From Heloderma charlesbogerti (taxonomy: Eukaryota; Chordata; Lepidosauria; Squamata; Helodermatidae), in NCBI GenBank assembly GCA_026122225.1, contig JANEZZ010001905.1, positions 248,001 through 312,000 on the forward strand: a DNA stretch of 64,000 bases. The letters run 5' to 3'. The notes under the pieces were generated by a model. That model did no database searches. It was not told the DNA's origin and saw only the letters and a program-made list of their open reading frames with translations. Below are positions 47,736-58,344 of this stretch, in pieces; position 1 is the stretch's first letter; the number at the start of each line of letters is the position of its first letter. A program made the position numbers and the translations under genes.

Positions 47736-48392
47736 AAGAGAGACAGGAGGCACACCGCCTTCTGGTGCAAGTAATGGCGCAACTGAACACCAGCTCTGGA
47801 GAAGGAGAGAAGGGTGAACTTCATGTCCTTACTCCATGACTTGCCTGGTCGTTCCAGAACCAAGGGAATGTCGCCAAGTAATGGTACAAATGTGGGCCTT
47901 CTCGGTGGTGGCACCCATCCTTTGGAACACACTCCCACATGTGGTTTGAGAGGCAGAAATGGTGGCAAGTTTTAAGTACTTCTTGAAAACATCATAGGAG
48001 CTGGGGAAGCTGCCCTCTACTGAGTCAGATCCTGGGCCAGTCTAGCCGAATATTGGTGACACTGACTGGAAGCAGCAGCTCTCCAGGGCTGCAGGCAGGA
48101 GGTTTTCCATCCCTACCTGGAGATGCTGTTGGGGATCGAACCGGTGACCTTCTACATGCAGAGCAGGGGCTCTGCCCACTGAACTGTGGTCCTGCCTTAT
48201 CTTTTCACACAGGGTTTCCCTGACCTGGAAAGGATTATGTTACTGCCCAATTTTATTGTTACTTTGTTCTAATGTTCTTAATTATTATTTCATCTTGTTT
48301 TTATGTTGTTATGTTGTGTTTTTAATATGAGCCACTTACGGATTTTGGTGTATTAAGCTGTATGAATGTATTATAAGTAAATTACGACGAAT
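47736..48392 (+). mobile_element. LINE 3' fragment split by a SINE
   Basis: Before 47998 the sequence has L2-type C-terminal phrases (GGCCTTCTCGGTGGTGGCAC, TTTGGAACACACTCCC). After 48200 it continues with a LINE-type untranslated tail (TTTTAATATGAGCCAC, ending TATAAGTAAATTA). Diverged. Confidence 0.6.
47998..48200 (-). mobile_element. tRNA-derived SINE nested in LINE fragment
   Basis: This is a reverse copy of the 11095 family: GAAGCTGCCCTCTACTGAGT, CAGCAGCTCTCCAGGG, GGGGATCGAACCGGTGACC (B box reversed) and CATGCAGAGCAGGGGC. It interrupts the surrounding LINE tail. Confidence 0.75.
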
Positions 48393-48504
48393 GTCTGTTC
48401 CCACCCTGTGGGAGCAGATATGGCTGCTGAGTGGTAGATTGGACCCAAACTCTCTCAACCCTCTGGCCCTCCTTGTGTGGGCCCATGTGCATTAGTTTCA
48501 TCTC

Positions 48505-48796
48505 ATGTGGGCACCTGTAACATGCTCCAGATGGGGCTGCCCTTGAAAGGCACCCAGAAACCTGCTGGGGCAGAATGCTGCAGCTAACGTCTCAATCAGG
48601 CCAAGTGCTGGGATCCGGTGAGCCCTTTCTTGGATCAGCCTCACTGACTGCGAGCCAGTTTCTGAGCGCAATGCAAGGTGTTGGTTATGACCTTTCAATC
48701 CCTGAATGGACCAAGCTTCTTGAAGAACCGCTCCTCGCCCATGAGCCTGCCCATACTCGAAGGTCAGCTGTTGTGGCCCTCTCGCCTGCGCCATTG
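48505..48796 (+). mobile_element. L2-like LINE fragment, old
   Basis: The translation shows broken pieces of the LINE C-terminal domain (GLPLKGTQKP near 48534) with several stops. It directly abuts the better copy that starts at 48797. Confidence 0.6.
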
Positions 48797-48799
48797 CCA

Positions 48800-50112
48800 G
48801 TTATAGGCCAGTGGCCAACATCCTCTTCTTGGGCAAGGTGCTTGAGCGGGTGGTTATAGGACAGCTCCAGGCACTCTTGAATGAAACGGATTATCTAGAT
48901 CCATTTCAGTTGGACTTCAGGCCTGGTTTTGGAACAGAAACTGCCTTGGTCGCCCTGTGGGATGACCTCTGCCGGGAGAGGGACAGGGGGAGTGCAACCT
49001 TGTTGATTCTCCTGGACCTCTCAGCTGCTTTCGATACCATCGACCATAGTATCCTTCTGGATAGGTTGTCTGGGTTGGGAGTTGGAGGCACTGCTCTGCA
49101 GTGATTCCACTTCTACTTGGATGGCCAACTGCAGACGGTGGTGCTGGGGGTTATTGCTCTGTGCCATGGCAATTGTGCCACGGGGTTCCACAGGGGTCTG
49201 TTTTATCCCCCAGGCTGTTTAACATCTACATGAAACTGCTGGGGGAGGTTATCCGGAGGTGTGGGCTGAGGTGCCATCAATATGCGGATGACACCCAGCT
49301 CTACCTCTCTTTCTCATCAAACCCAGGAGAGGCAGTGGCTGTTCTGAATCAGTGCCTGGGTACAGTAACAGACTGGATGAGGGCCAATAACCTGAAACTC
49401 AATCCAGACAAGATGGAGGAACTGTTAGTGGGTGGTTCGTCTGCCCGGCTCGGTGATACTCAGCCTGTTCTGGAGGGGCTTGCACTCCCCCTAAAGGATC
49501 ACGTTCGTTGTTTGGGGGTGCTCTTGGACCCAGAACTGTCACTTGAGGCACAGTGGCACAGAGCACTTTTTATCAGCTTAGGGTGGTATACCAACTATAC
49601 CCTTATCTGGCCAGAGAGAGCCTAGCTACAGTTATCCATGCTCTGATAACTTCTCGTCTGGATTACTGCAATGAGCTATATGTGGGGCTGCCTTTGAAAA
49701 TGGTCCGGAAACTTCAGCTGGTCCAAAATAGGGCAGCAAGATTGTTAACAGGGACTGGCCTGCAAGCTCATATTACGCCAGTACTTTTCCAGCTGCACTT
49801 GCTGTCCGTCCATTTCCAGGCCTGATCCAAAGTGCTGGTATTAACATTCAAAGCCCTTAACGGCTTGGGCCAGGTTACCTGAAGGATCGCCTCCTCCCAT
49901 ATGTGCCTGCCCGGACCTTAAGATCATCGTCAGCGGCCCTTCTCCGTGAGCCCCTACCAAAGGAAGTGAGGCAGGTGGCCACTAGGAAGAAGGCCTTTTC
50001 TGCTGTGGCACCCCGGCTGTGGAATGAGCTCCCTAGTGAGGTTCACCTGGCACCTACAGTGTATTCTTTCTGGCGCCAGGTGAAGACCTTTTTATTTTCC
50101 CAGGCATTTTAG
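48800..50112 (+). pseudogene. L2-like reverse transcriptase ORF2 remnant
   Basis: RT blocks in order: LFLGKVLERVVIGQLQALL, DPFQLDFRPGFGTETALVAL, LLILLDLSAAFDTIDHSILL (palm A, catalytic Asp), HGVPQGSVLSPRLFNIYMK, and CHQYADDTQLYLSF (YADD). The C-terminal domain has LDYCNELYVGLPLKMVRKL and APRLWNELPSEVHLAPTVY. Breaks include a TGA at 49102-49104, a frame change between about 49100 and 49170, a further change near 49560 and a TGA near 49824. It is non-functional. Confidence 0.85.
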
Positions 50113-50203
50113 CATTTTAGCTTTCTAGACTTTTAGCTTTGCTGTTTGAAATCTGTATTTTAAATCCCTGCACTGCCGCTAGTTTTTATTCTGATTGTAT
50201 TGT

Positions 50204-50644
50204 TGTAGCAGCCATATCGGGGGTCAGACTAAGTAGCCTCATGCAGTCTCATGTTTCATGTTCTTGCTGAGCTCTTTCTCCCTTGAATATATTGTTGTAA
50301 GCTGACGAGACACAGGAATTCCTTATCTTGTCAAAGGTCATACAATTGTATATCTTGTTCTCTGCTGTTCTCTTCTGTTCTCTCCTTATCATGGCTACCC
50401 TATAACCCAGTTCTTGTATTATAAACAATAGTGCTAGGAGAAGAAATGTTGAGGACTGCAACCCCACACGGGAGGGGGAGGAGGAGCTGTTTCATATGTG
50501 TCACAATGTCTATAAAACCAATGTGCTAATATAAATCGGGGCTTCTGGCTCTTTGGAAATGATTCCAGCCTTAAGCCCGCGCGTTAAATAAAGAATCTAT
50601 TTTTCCTTCACTCCGTGGTCTCTCTGACTCTGGGTTCTGCAACA
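50204..50644 (+). repeat. ERV 5' LTR
   Basis: 441 bp, beginning TGTAGCAGCC and ending CTGCAACA (TG...CA). It contains a TATA box (TATAAAA at 50511) and a polyadenylation signal (AATAAA, 50587-50592). By eye it differs from the 3' LTR at about ten bases and one 1-bp indel. Confidence 0.94.
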
Positions 50645-50648
50645 TAAA

Positions 50649-50666
50649 TGGTGCTGTGACTCGGAT
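50649..50666 (+). other. ERV primer-binding site, tRNA-His-like
   Basis: TGGTGCTGTGACTCGGAT lies 4 nt after the 5' LTR. Its complement matches the 3' end of tRNA-His with one mismatch (C to T at the seventh base). Confidence 0.8.
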
Positions 50667-51387
50667 GTGGCAGGCTCTGAGCCAGACAGGTGGCAGTTGC
50701 CTGCTCTTGATCGCCGCACCGGGAAGACGAGCTCGGCGCATGCCTCCCTTTCTTGGCGCCACCGACCTTTTTGTCGAGTGAATGGGAGAAAGCCTGCACC
50801 GGGATCGCCCAAACGGTAGCGAGCTGCAAGAGAACCTTGGGAAGCGGAGGAAGGAACTTGAGCCCTGCCTGTATCGCAGCTGCAATTGAGTTGAAACCCA
50901 CATTGGAAGCCTTCAGGAGGAAGGCAAGTATATGGGAAAAAGAGGGCCCCGCCTTTAGGGAGAAAGGCCACTGGGCAGCAAAAAAGAGGGCCCCGCCTTA
51001 TGAAGAAGGTCAGTGTTGGTGGTATACGTATACAAAAGAACCTACTCCTTGCGGGTAGAAGGGGGGCCTGATCACACCCCCGAGTGGGCGCCAGTACCCA
51101 GCACGCCAGTACTCAGTAGGAAGCTGAGGAAGCTGGGGAAGCCGCTTTCCGCTCTGGTAAAAAGTGGGAAAAGTGGGTGGCAGGGACATATGGATGCAGT
51201 GGAGAGATGGATGATTGTGTGAGTGGCTACTGCGGTTTCTGATGCATACTGTTGGCCGTCCGGGTGCCCAGGCCAGTAGCAAAGTGCGTGGTGTGTAAAA
51301 TCCTCTTGTGTTGGCCAGTGAGACCCCTTACTCACTGACCAATTCCCATTCCCTAATTGTGTCTGTCTTCAATTTAGGAGGGAGGCT

Positions 51388-54300
51388 ATGGGTGGTGGGG
51401 GAAGCAAACCTTGCACCCCCTTGGGATGTATGTCAAACAAAGAAGGAAAAAGGTTTTTTGTTTTTTTTTAAACATTCAGAATAGAGAGAGAAAACAGCAA
51501 AAAGCTCAAGGTCAAGCTGAGAGGAAAAAAAGAACAAGATCTGAGGCTGTTAATTAGAAAAATGTTGCAGGACAGTCTGGCTTTTAACAAAGCGTGGGAG
51601 CGTGGGAGTGTAAGGCCGAAGAAGTAGCTGTTAGCCTAGCGCGCCGAGGGGGGGGGGGCAGGAAAATTGCCCACAACGTTCTGAGTTGTGCAACATCATC
51701 ACCTCGCCTAATTGAGATGAAATCCCTAAGAAATGGAAACTGAAAATGAAGACCCAGAAGATGAAGGCAAAATAGAAAATAAAGGTGAAGAATCAGCCCC
51801 CAGGGCACAGGCTAGACCCCTCTTGGAGTGAAAAGTGTGCCATAAGACTGTCCCACCAAGGCAGAATGAAGCGGAAAGACCATGTTGAAGATCTCTGTCA
51901 AGGTAACTGTGTTTAGCTTTGAACTGTGTTAGAATTGCATAGAGCCTGTAGCTACTGACCATCGGCTATATGATTTCTGAAGAGCGTAACTATTACGCTT
52001 TTGCCGTGGGATTCCCTGCAATGAAGAAATCTCACTGATTTGAGTGTCCAGTGGTACACTGCCTAAGTGTGTGTGCTGAAGAGACCGAGAAACCAGACAG
52101 CATGTTCTTGGCCAAGCCAAAATCACGCTACTACCATGCCCCTGAAAGCTGCAATAAACTGTGTAAGCTGGGAGACCCAACCTGATTGAGAAGAAAAGAA
52201 GATATTGGAGCAACTGTCTTAAAAAAAACGAGATCTGTGTAGCTGGCTGGCTGACGCTGTCAGTGATGTTACAACTTTAAGACTGTTTTCCTGTTTGAGA
52301 CCCCAGCGAAGAAAGCTGACCCGAGTTATTTGTTGCCCGTGCCAAAGCAAGAATTTGGCGGCCCTGTACCTCATCATGTCCTGTTTTAAGCTTGAGATTT
52401 ACAAATACAGACAAAATGAGAAGCTTGCCTTTGAAGTCCTGCAAATCACCCCACCACCTCCCCGAAGATTAATGGCTGCCTGAAAAATGCAAGTATAAGG
52501 CGATGCCCATCACCCCCCAGCATCCTGAGTTTCGGCACTCAGTGTTTCAGTGCTTTCGTGTACCAGGTTAAAAGAAAAAAAAAAGAGTAAGTTTTTAAAA
52601 TGTCTGTGAGAGAACCTGACAGAAGTAAAATAAAATTTACAGAGGAGTTGCCCAAGTTAAAGTGTTACGGCTAGAGAGCTGAGCTGTGCTGCTCTGTTTA
52701 GACAGAGGCCTTGCTAAAAAGTTAAAGGCCCTTGTCTGTCAGAAGGGGTGTAGGTCCCTTTTTAAACTGATGCAAAAGTGGAGAGCCATTTATTTATTTA
52801 TTTATTATTTAATTTATTAATCGCCCATCCGGCTGGTCACCCAGCCACTCTGGGCGATGTACAACATACAATAAAACAGTTTAAAACAATAAAATTCTAC
52901 AGTAAAAACATTTTCTAAAATACCCTAACCCACCCCAAATGCCTGCCTGAACAACCACGTTTTTAATGCACGACGGAAGCTCATTAAAGAGGGGGCATGA
53001 CGGAGTTCCCTAGGGAGGGAGTTCCACAGAGTGGGGGCCACCACAGAAAAGGCCTTCTCCCTCGTCCCCACCAGTCTATCCGTCCTGGCTGATGGGACAG
53101 AGAGAAGGCCATCCGAGGCTGATCTTGTTAAGCGGCCTGTCTGGTGTTGCTGGAGGCGCTCCTTAAGATAGGCTGGACCAGAACCATATAGGGTTTTAAA
53201 GGTCAAAACCAACACCTTGAATTTGGCCTGGAAAACAACTGGTAACCAGTGCAACTCCTTCAGCACTGGAGTGATGTGATCTCGCCGGCGGCTGCCTTTA
53301 ATCAGGCGAGCCGCCGCATTCTGTACCAGCTGCAGCTTCCGAACCATCTTCAAGGGTAACCCCACGTAGAGCGCATTACAGTAGTCTAAACGAGAGGAGA
53401 CCAGGGCATGTACTACCGATGGGAGCAGATGGTCGGGAAGGAAGGGGCGCAGCCGCTGTATCAGATGGAGTTGATACAGCACTGTCCAGCTCACAGCTGA
53501 CACCTGAGCCTCCATGGACAGCTGGGAGTCCAAAATGACCCCCAGGCTGCGGACCTGGTCTTTCAAGGGTAGCCGTACCCCATTCAACACCAGGTCAACA
53601 TCCCCCAGCCTCCTCTTGTCTCCCACCAAAAATACCTCGGTCTGGAAACATCACATCTTCATTGCCCAGAGCCGTCTCTGTTTGCCTCCATCAATGTCTG
53701 GGCTTTTTAGAGACACTCTGCACATGGACTAAAATTTTAAATTGTCAAAGACTTGCCATGGACAGTGCTGTGAAGCTTTGGATAAACTTGAACTCTCATC
53801 GCTGTGGACCGTGTGTCTGTGTTTGTAGTCAGCTCAGTGTACAGCAGGCTGAGTTTGATCTATAACTTTTAGATTTCCTTTTGCCAGAACTCATGCAGCA
53901 TAGAGTTGCCGATGCAAAAATGGTGACCTAGAACTCTTTGCGTGTGTGGGTATGCCCGTCCCTTGATTTTAATGGGCCCTGAGCTTTCAGCCAGAAGAGC
54001 AGTATAATTGCTGGATCTGCTCCATCATGCCTTACCATGCAAAAAGTGCTTTCCATTCATTGTGTTAAATTGCAGAAAAAGTTTGTTGTGTATATTTTAT
54101 GATTTCTTAGATATCGTAAAATATATGTGATATTTGCAGATTAGTGTTAGTTGCAACTCCAAATGATACTAAGTGTGGTTCCCGATGGATGACAAGGAGA
54201 AAAGACAAAGGCAAGTAGAAAAGAAGGAAATAGAGAAAGTAGAAGACAGATAGAGAAGGGGAAAAAAAAGAAGAAAGAAAAGGCAAGAGGCAAAGAAAAA

Positions 54301-55236
54301 AAACATTTGTAGAAAAGAAGCGTGGCCATAGTTGCCTCCAGGGTAAATTAAAAGCAGCTGATTGTGCCTGGAGCTTATTACCTGGGGTAAAGTAGCCACA
54401 ATAATGTAATAGTTCTTTAAGATGAAGAAAATGTAACTAGAAGGAGAAAAAGAGCCTATCCCAAATGTGTGTCATTGGGACTAATGTAGAGCAGAAAGGT
54501 TTAAGTAAGTGAGTTTAACTTGAAAAAGACAAATAAAGAGACAAGGCTGGTGCATGGAGCAGAAAGTTTTATATAAAAAGTTTGAAACATGATCTGCAAT
54601 ACAGGCAGATCAGCAAAGAAAAAGAAAGCAAAAGAAAGAGAAAAAATGTGTCTTCCCATACTAATAAATAAAAGTGTTATCAAGCACTTTGGGAAGCGAA
54701 GTTGTTTACAGGAAGCTGTGCCTGAGAACCAAACACTTCTAGCCTATGCTGAAAATGCTTGCTAGTGTTGTGCTGCCTCATGGGTAACATGTATGGTATA
54801 AAACCCATTTAGCCCAATAGTTCGTGGTTCAGAGAAGCTGTCTGATCCAACCATTAAGTACGCCTGTGTGCTGTAAGTTACCCAATAAAGTCTCCTTGTA
54901 AGTAACCCCCCCCCCCGCTGGAATCCCAAAACACAAGTGGGGCTAGAGCGCCTCACCCAGTATCAAACCCTGCTGTTAAAAGCCGTAAAGGCAGGTATAA
55001 AGAAGTCAGTTAATATGACCAAAGTGTCTAAAGTGCTGCAAGGTGCCACCGAGGCCCCAGAGCATACTTGGAGCGTCTTTCAAATGCCTATCGCCAGTAC
55101 ACCCCCCTCAACCCAGAGGCCCAAGAAGACGTGGACGAAAGAAAAAAGAAGAAGACCCGGCAGAGGCAGAAGATTCTTAAAAAAGAACCAGTGTGCCCAG
55201 TGTGGACAAGATGGACATTAGTGGCATGAATGCCCA
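51388..55236 (+). pseudogene. ERV gag remnant
   Basis: The probable start at 51388 encodes MGGGGS, a myristoylation-type N-terminus typical of the Gag matrix domain. The frame ends after 27 codons. The middle is scrambled by stops, by a purine-rich stretch (54190-54310) and by the LINE insertion at 52786-53643. Near the 3' end a capsid-like stretch (54937-55080) leads to a basic region and a nucleocapsid zinc knuckle at 55192-55233. This has C-x2-C-x4-H-x4-C spacing, but a TAG stop (55219-55221) lies just after the His. Matrix, capsid and nucleocapsid assignments rest on these motifs only. Confidence 0.72.
52786..53643 (-). mobile_element. young L2-like LINE fragment inside the ERV
   Basis: Read on the minus strand, it has 233 open C-terminal codons of ORF2 (52925-53629) followed by a short 3' untranslated region ending in ATAAATAAATAAATGG. 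It is nearly identical to the copy at 62108-64000: I count five amino-acid differences over the shared 233 codons. The 5' truncation is at about 53643, where similarity to that copy stops abruptly. Confidence 0.9.
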
Positions 55237-55317
55237 AATAAAATAAATCAAATACACAAAAGAGAAAACCAAAGGGGCCAGAATGGGCGAGGAGGGAGAC
55301 AGCTTGAGAGGGGCCGT

Positions 55318-55365
55318 GACATTGACTTCATAATTGACACTGGAGCGGCATCAAGAGCAAGCAAA
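55318..55365 (+). pseudogene. ERV protease active-site remnant
   Basis: The frame reads IDFIIDTGAAS, with the aspartyl-protease D-T-G-A at 55336-55347, about 85 nt after the gag zinc knuckle. The frame fails soon after and no reverse transcriptase or integrase motif follows. Confidence 0.65.
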
Positions 55366-55873
55366 CGTTAGCCTTAAACAAGAAGTCCAAACACTGAGCG
55401 AAGTTCTTCAAGCCCAGCGTCGCTTTGTCTTAGAAAATAAGCCATTCCCATCACAGAAGTTCATCCTTTCCAACCAAGAGTTAAAGTATGAGTTAAAGAG
55501 GGAAAAATAACCCTTTGACTCCCAGATGGAGAGGACTGAAAACTGTCATACTTTCCACCCCCGCAGCTATGAAAGCAGCTGGAGTTAAACCCTGGATACA
55601 TTGGACACGAGTCAAGAGAGCGAGAGGGGGAGAGTAGACTGTAAACAAAAATCCTTTGAAAGGATTTCTTCCTTTCAAAAATCCTTTAAAAATCATTCTG
55701 AAAAAGCAGTAAGAAGACTCAGGCTAGACCTTACTGTGGACACACCGGGAGACTGTCCCCCTGCGTACGGTCAGACCTGCAACTGGAGAATTGAAGAAGG
55801 GGACTAGACCCTACTGCAGCTTGCCAGGTGAATAGCTGGCCAGCGTACGGTCAGATCCCAAAGAAGATCAAAC

Positions 55874-56897
55874 ATGCGTGTTGTAGTGTTAGTAGTGTTG
55901 CATTGTGTCTCCTTAATAAGGTGCAAAAAGCGGGGTCGGCCCCTGGAAGGAAAAGTTTGTCCCAGTGATTTGCTGATAATTACTGGCTTCACCTGGCTAA
56001 CATCACGAGAGTAAAACATTTTTGTTTGCCAAGAGGTATACCTGCAAACAGGCTTATTAGCTCTTGCCTAATACCTGTCTGTAGACATCCTGGGAAAATT
56101 CAAAAAGATACCATGTTAAGAGTTTATGGTGTAAGTTCAACTTATTCCCAAAATGCTAATTGAGGCGTGGTTGCAAAGATCCTACCCCCTACAGAGTTCA
56201 CTCTACGCACCCCCATCGTTGCTGAAACAAATGCTACGTGTGCACGTATGCTTAATTGTCAAAAATTTTTCCAGAAAAATATAAAGCTATCCCTGGCCCC
56301 CTTCCACTGTAATAAAATTCAAAACATATCTTTTAATGATGTCCACATACTTTTGCCTCATAGATGGTTTTAGACATGTAGTTCCCGCACTTGGTCATTC
56401 ATTCCTGCCAACTTGTCTAATAACCACCCATGTTGCCTCAGCCGCCAATTGAATTGGTGCCAGTTCTTCCCCTGTAGCCCGAGAAAATCCGTCGACAGCA
56501 GCCTCGAGCGCTCCAACTAACTAAAAATTGTAATAGTCATGTGCAGTTATATTCTGACTCAGAAAAATTGGCCTTAGCAATGTCACTAGTTGGGGTTCCA
56601 GGTTTAGCCTTGGCTGATGGTCTAGAGATCAACCGGTTAGCTTGCAGCTTAGCCAAAAGCATAAATGCCACCTTACAAGCATTGTCATTGTTAAATAAAG
56701 AGTTGCGTGATCTAAGAGGTGCAGTTCTAGAAAATAGAGCTGGTATAGATTACCTCTTCCTTCTTCATCATTTAAGTTGTGAGACACACCAAAAGCTCTG
56801 TTGTTTTAACTTAACTGATAATGGCAATGCTGTAGATGAACAGATCAACAAGCTGCACAATATAGTAGCTAACAAAACAATAAGACAAAACAGTTAG
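55874..56897 (+). pseudogene. ERV env remnant
   Basis: A possible start at 55874 opens a short hydrophobic signal-like segment (MRVVVLVVLHC). The surface-subunit part is broken by stops. From 56541 to 56897 an open 118-codon frame represents the transmembrane subunit ectodomain: a heptad-like Leu-rich stretch, then LENRAGIDYL, then a C-X6-CC motif at 56778-56804. That motif marks Env proteins with a covalent surface/transmembrane link. The frame ends before any membrane anchor. No complete Env is encoded. Confidence 0.75.
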
Positions 56898-57160
56898 CTA
56901 AATTAGTTAACCCCTTGGCTTCCAGATCTTAGCTGGCTTAAAGCATTGTTCATCCTAATTCTACCAGTGTTGTTCATAGAGATACTGTTAATGTCTCTGC
57001 GTTCCTTGTCTTATGCACTGTTTAACCAATCTGTTTTATGTCTCAGCTAGTAAAACTGCTGCCCTCTACGCTAGGCTAAGTAATATGTATGTCATAAAAA
57101 GCTTTGTATGGTTATCAGAAATGCTATAATTGTAATGAAATTATGCATTTAAGGGGGGAA

Positions 57161-57600
57161 TGTAGCAGCCATATCGGGGGTCAGACTAAGTAGCCTCATG
57201 CAGTCTCATGCTTCATGTTCTTGCTGAGCTCTTTCTCCCTTGAATATATTGTTGTAAGCTGACGAGACACAGGAATTCCTTATCTTGTCAAAGGTCATAC
57301 AATCGTATATCTTGTTCTCTGCTGTTCTCTTCTGTTCTCTCCTTATCATGGCTACCCTATAACCCAGTTCTTGTATTATAAACAATAGTGCTAGGAGAAG
57401 AAATGTTGAGGACTGCAACCCCACACAGGTGGGGGAGGAGGAGCCGTTTCATATGTGTCACAATGTCTATAAAACCAATGTGCTGATGTATTTCGGGGCT
57501 TCTGGCTCTTTGGAAATGATTCCAGCCTTAAGCCCGCGCGTTAATAAAGAATCTCTTTTTCCTTCACTCCGTGGTCTCTCTGACTCTGGGTTCTGCAACA
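57161..57600 (+). repeat. ERV 3' LTR
   Basis: 440 bp with the same TG...CA ends as the 5' LTR. TATAAAA is at 57468-57474 and AATAAA at 57543-57548. It follows the purine tract directly and is followed by TTGT, the target duplication. Confidence 0.94.
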
Positions 57601-57744
57601 TTGTTTCCTGTGGTTTTAATGTTTTAATGTTTTATATATTTTATATTGTTTTATTGTGTGCTCCTTGGTTTTAATTTTTGTGAACCGCCCAGAGAGCTTC
57701 GGCTATTGGGCAGTATAGAAATGAAACAGATAAATATTGCCGCC

Positions 57745-58085
57745 CAGGGCACGGTTGGTGTCAATGCGCAAGGGGCTTTCTTCGTATAGCATCCCACATG
57801 TGGAACTCCCTGCTCCAGGAGATTAGGTTTTCCCTCTTTTTCTGTGTTTTTCCTTGGTGACTGAAAACAATTCTTTTTAAACAAGCTTTTTAAACAGTTC
57901 TTTGTGTTCTTTGCTCAGGACAGCACTTTAGTCTGGTAGTCGAGTGTTAATGAAGCATTGTTGTTAATGTTATTGTTGTGTCTGTTTTTATACTTTGTAC
58001 ATTAACCATTTTGTGTGACTCATTTTTGGAGGGGAGAAGCAGGATATGCATTTTTGTAAATAAAGAAATGGATAAGGAAAATATG
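57745..58085 (+). mobile_element. LINE 3' fragment, diverged
   Basis: Phrases such as CATCCCACATGTGGAACTCC (related to the LINE C-terminal WNSLP-type block) and the tail GTAAATAAAGAAATGGATAA indicate an old L2-like 3' end abutting the younger LINE tail. Confidence 0.55.
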
Positions 58086-58344
58086 TTGGCTGAGTTTTAC
58101 CTAGATTTGCTCATTAAGAGGTAAATTTTCTTCCAAAGGCCTGTGAGTTTAAAGACACTGGGACGATTGTCAGGCAATTTTTTAATCTTAATAAAAATTA
58201 TTTTTTATTTTATGAACTCCAATTAATTAACAAACAAGAACCCCAAGGGCCTATTTGTTTCCTGGGTTTTGATGGTTGGCATTGATTTAATGTTGGCTCC
58301 CTTCACGTGGCCTGCCCTAGGACCTTTCCCTTGTTCATGCCTGA
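58086..58344. other. AT-rich intron 2 segment
   Basis: Nothing recognised apart from short AT-rich runs. Confidence 0.4.

Larger units (their letters stand above)
50204..57600 (+). mobile_element. endogenous retrovirus (class I-like), pol-deleted
   Basis: A 7.4-kb provirus with two near-identical LTRs, a 4-bp target duplication (TTGT at 50200-50203 and 57601-57604), a primer-binding site and a purine tract (AAGGGGGGAA) just before the 3' LTR. Between them are traces of gag, protease and env. There is only about 0.5 kb between the protease motif and the probable env start, so most of pol (reverse transcriptase, RNase H, integrase) is missing. An L2-like LINE fragment is inserted in the gag region. 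All reading frames are broken. The 4-bp duplication and gag features fit a gammaretrovirus-like origin. Confidence 0.9.
48797..57740 (+). mobile_element. L2-like LINE interrupted by an endogenous retrovirus
   Basis: The LINE occupies 48797-50203 and resumes at 57601-57740, where the 3' untranslated part ends with GTGAACCGCCCAGAGAGC, TATTGGGCAGTATAGAAA and a short A-rich tail. It is 5'-truncated within the RT. The comparable tail of the 45471 copy runs without interruption, so the ERV inserted into an existing LINE. Confidence 0.88.

Noticed and set aside
52786..53643. The reverse-transcriptase-like frame within the ERV as retroviral pol.
   Set aside because: It lies on the opposite strand and is nearly identical to the L2-like LINE at 62 kb. 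It is an insertion, not ERV pol.
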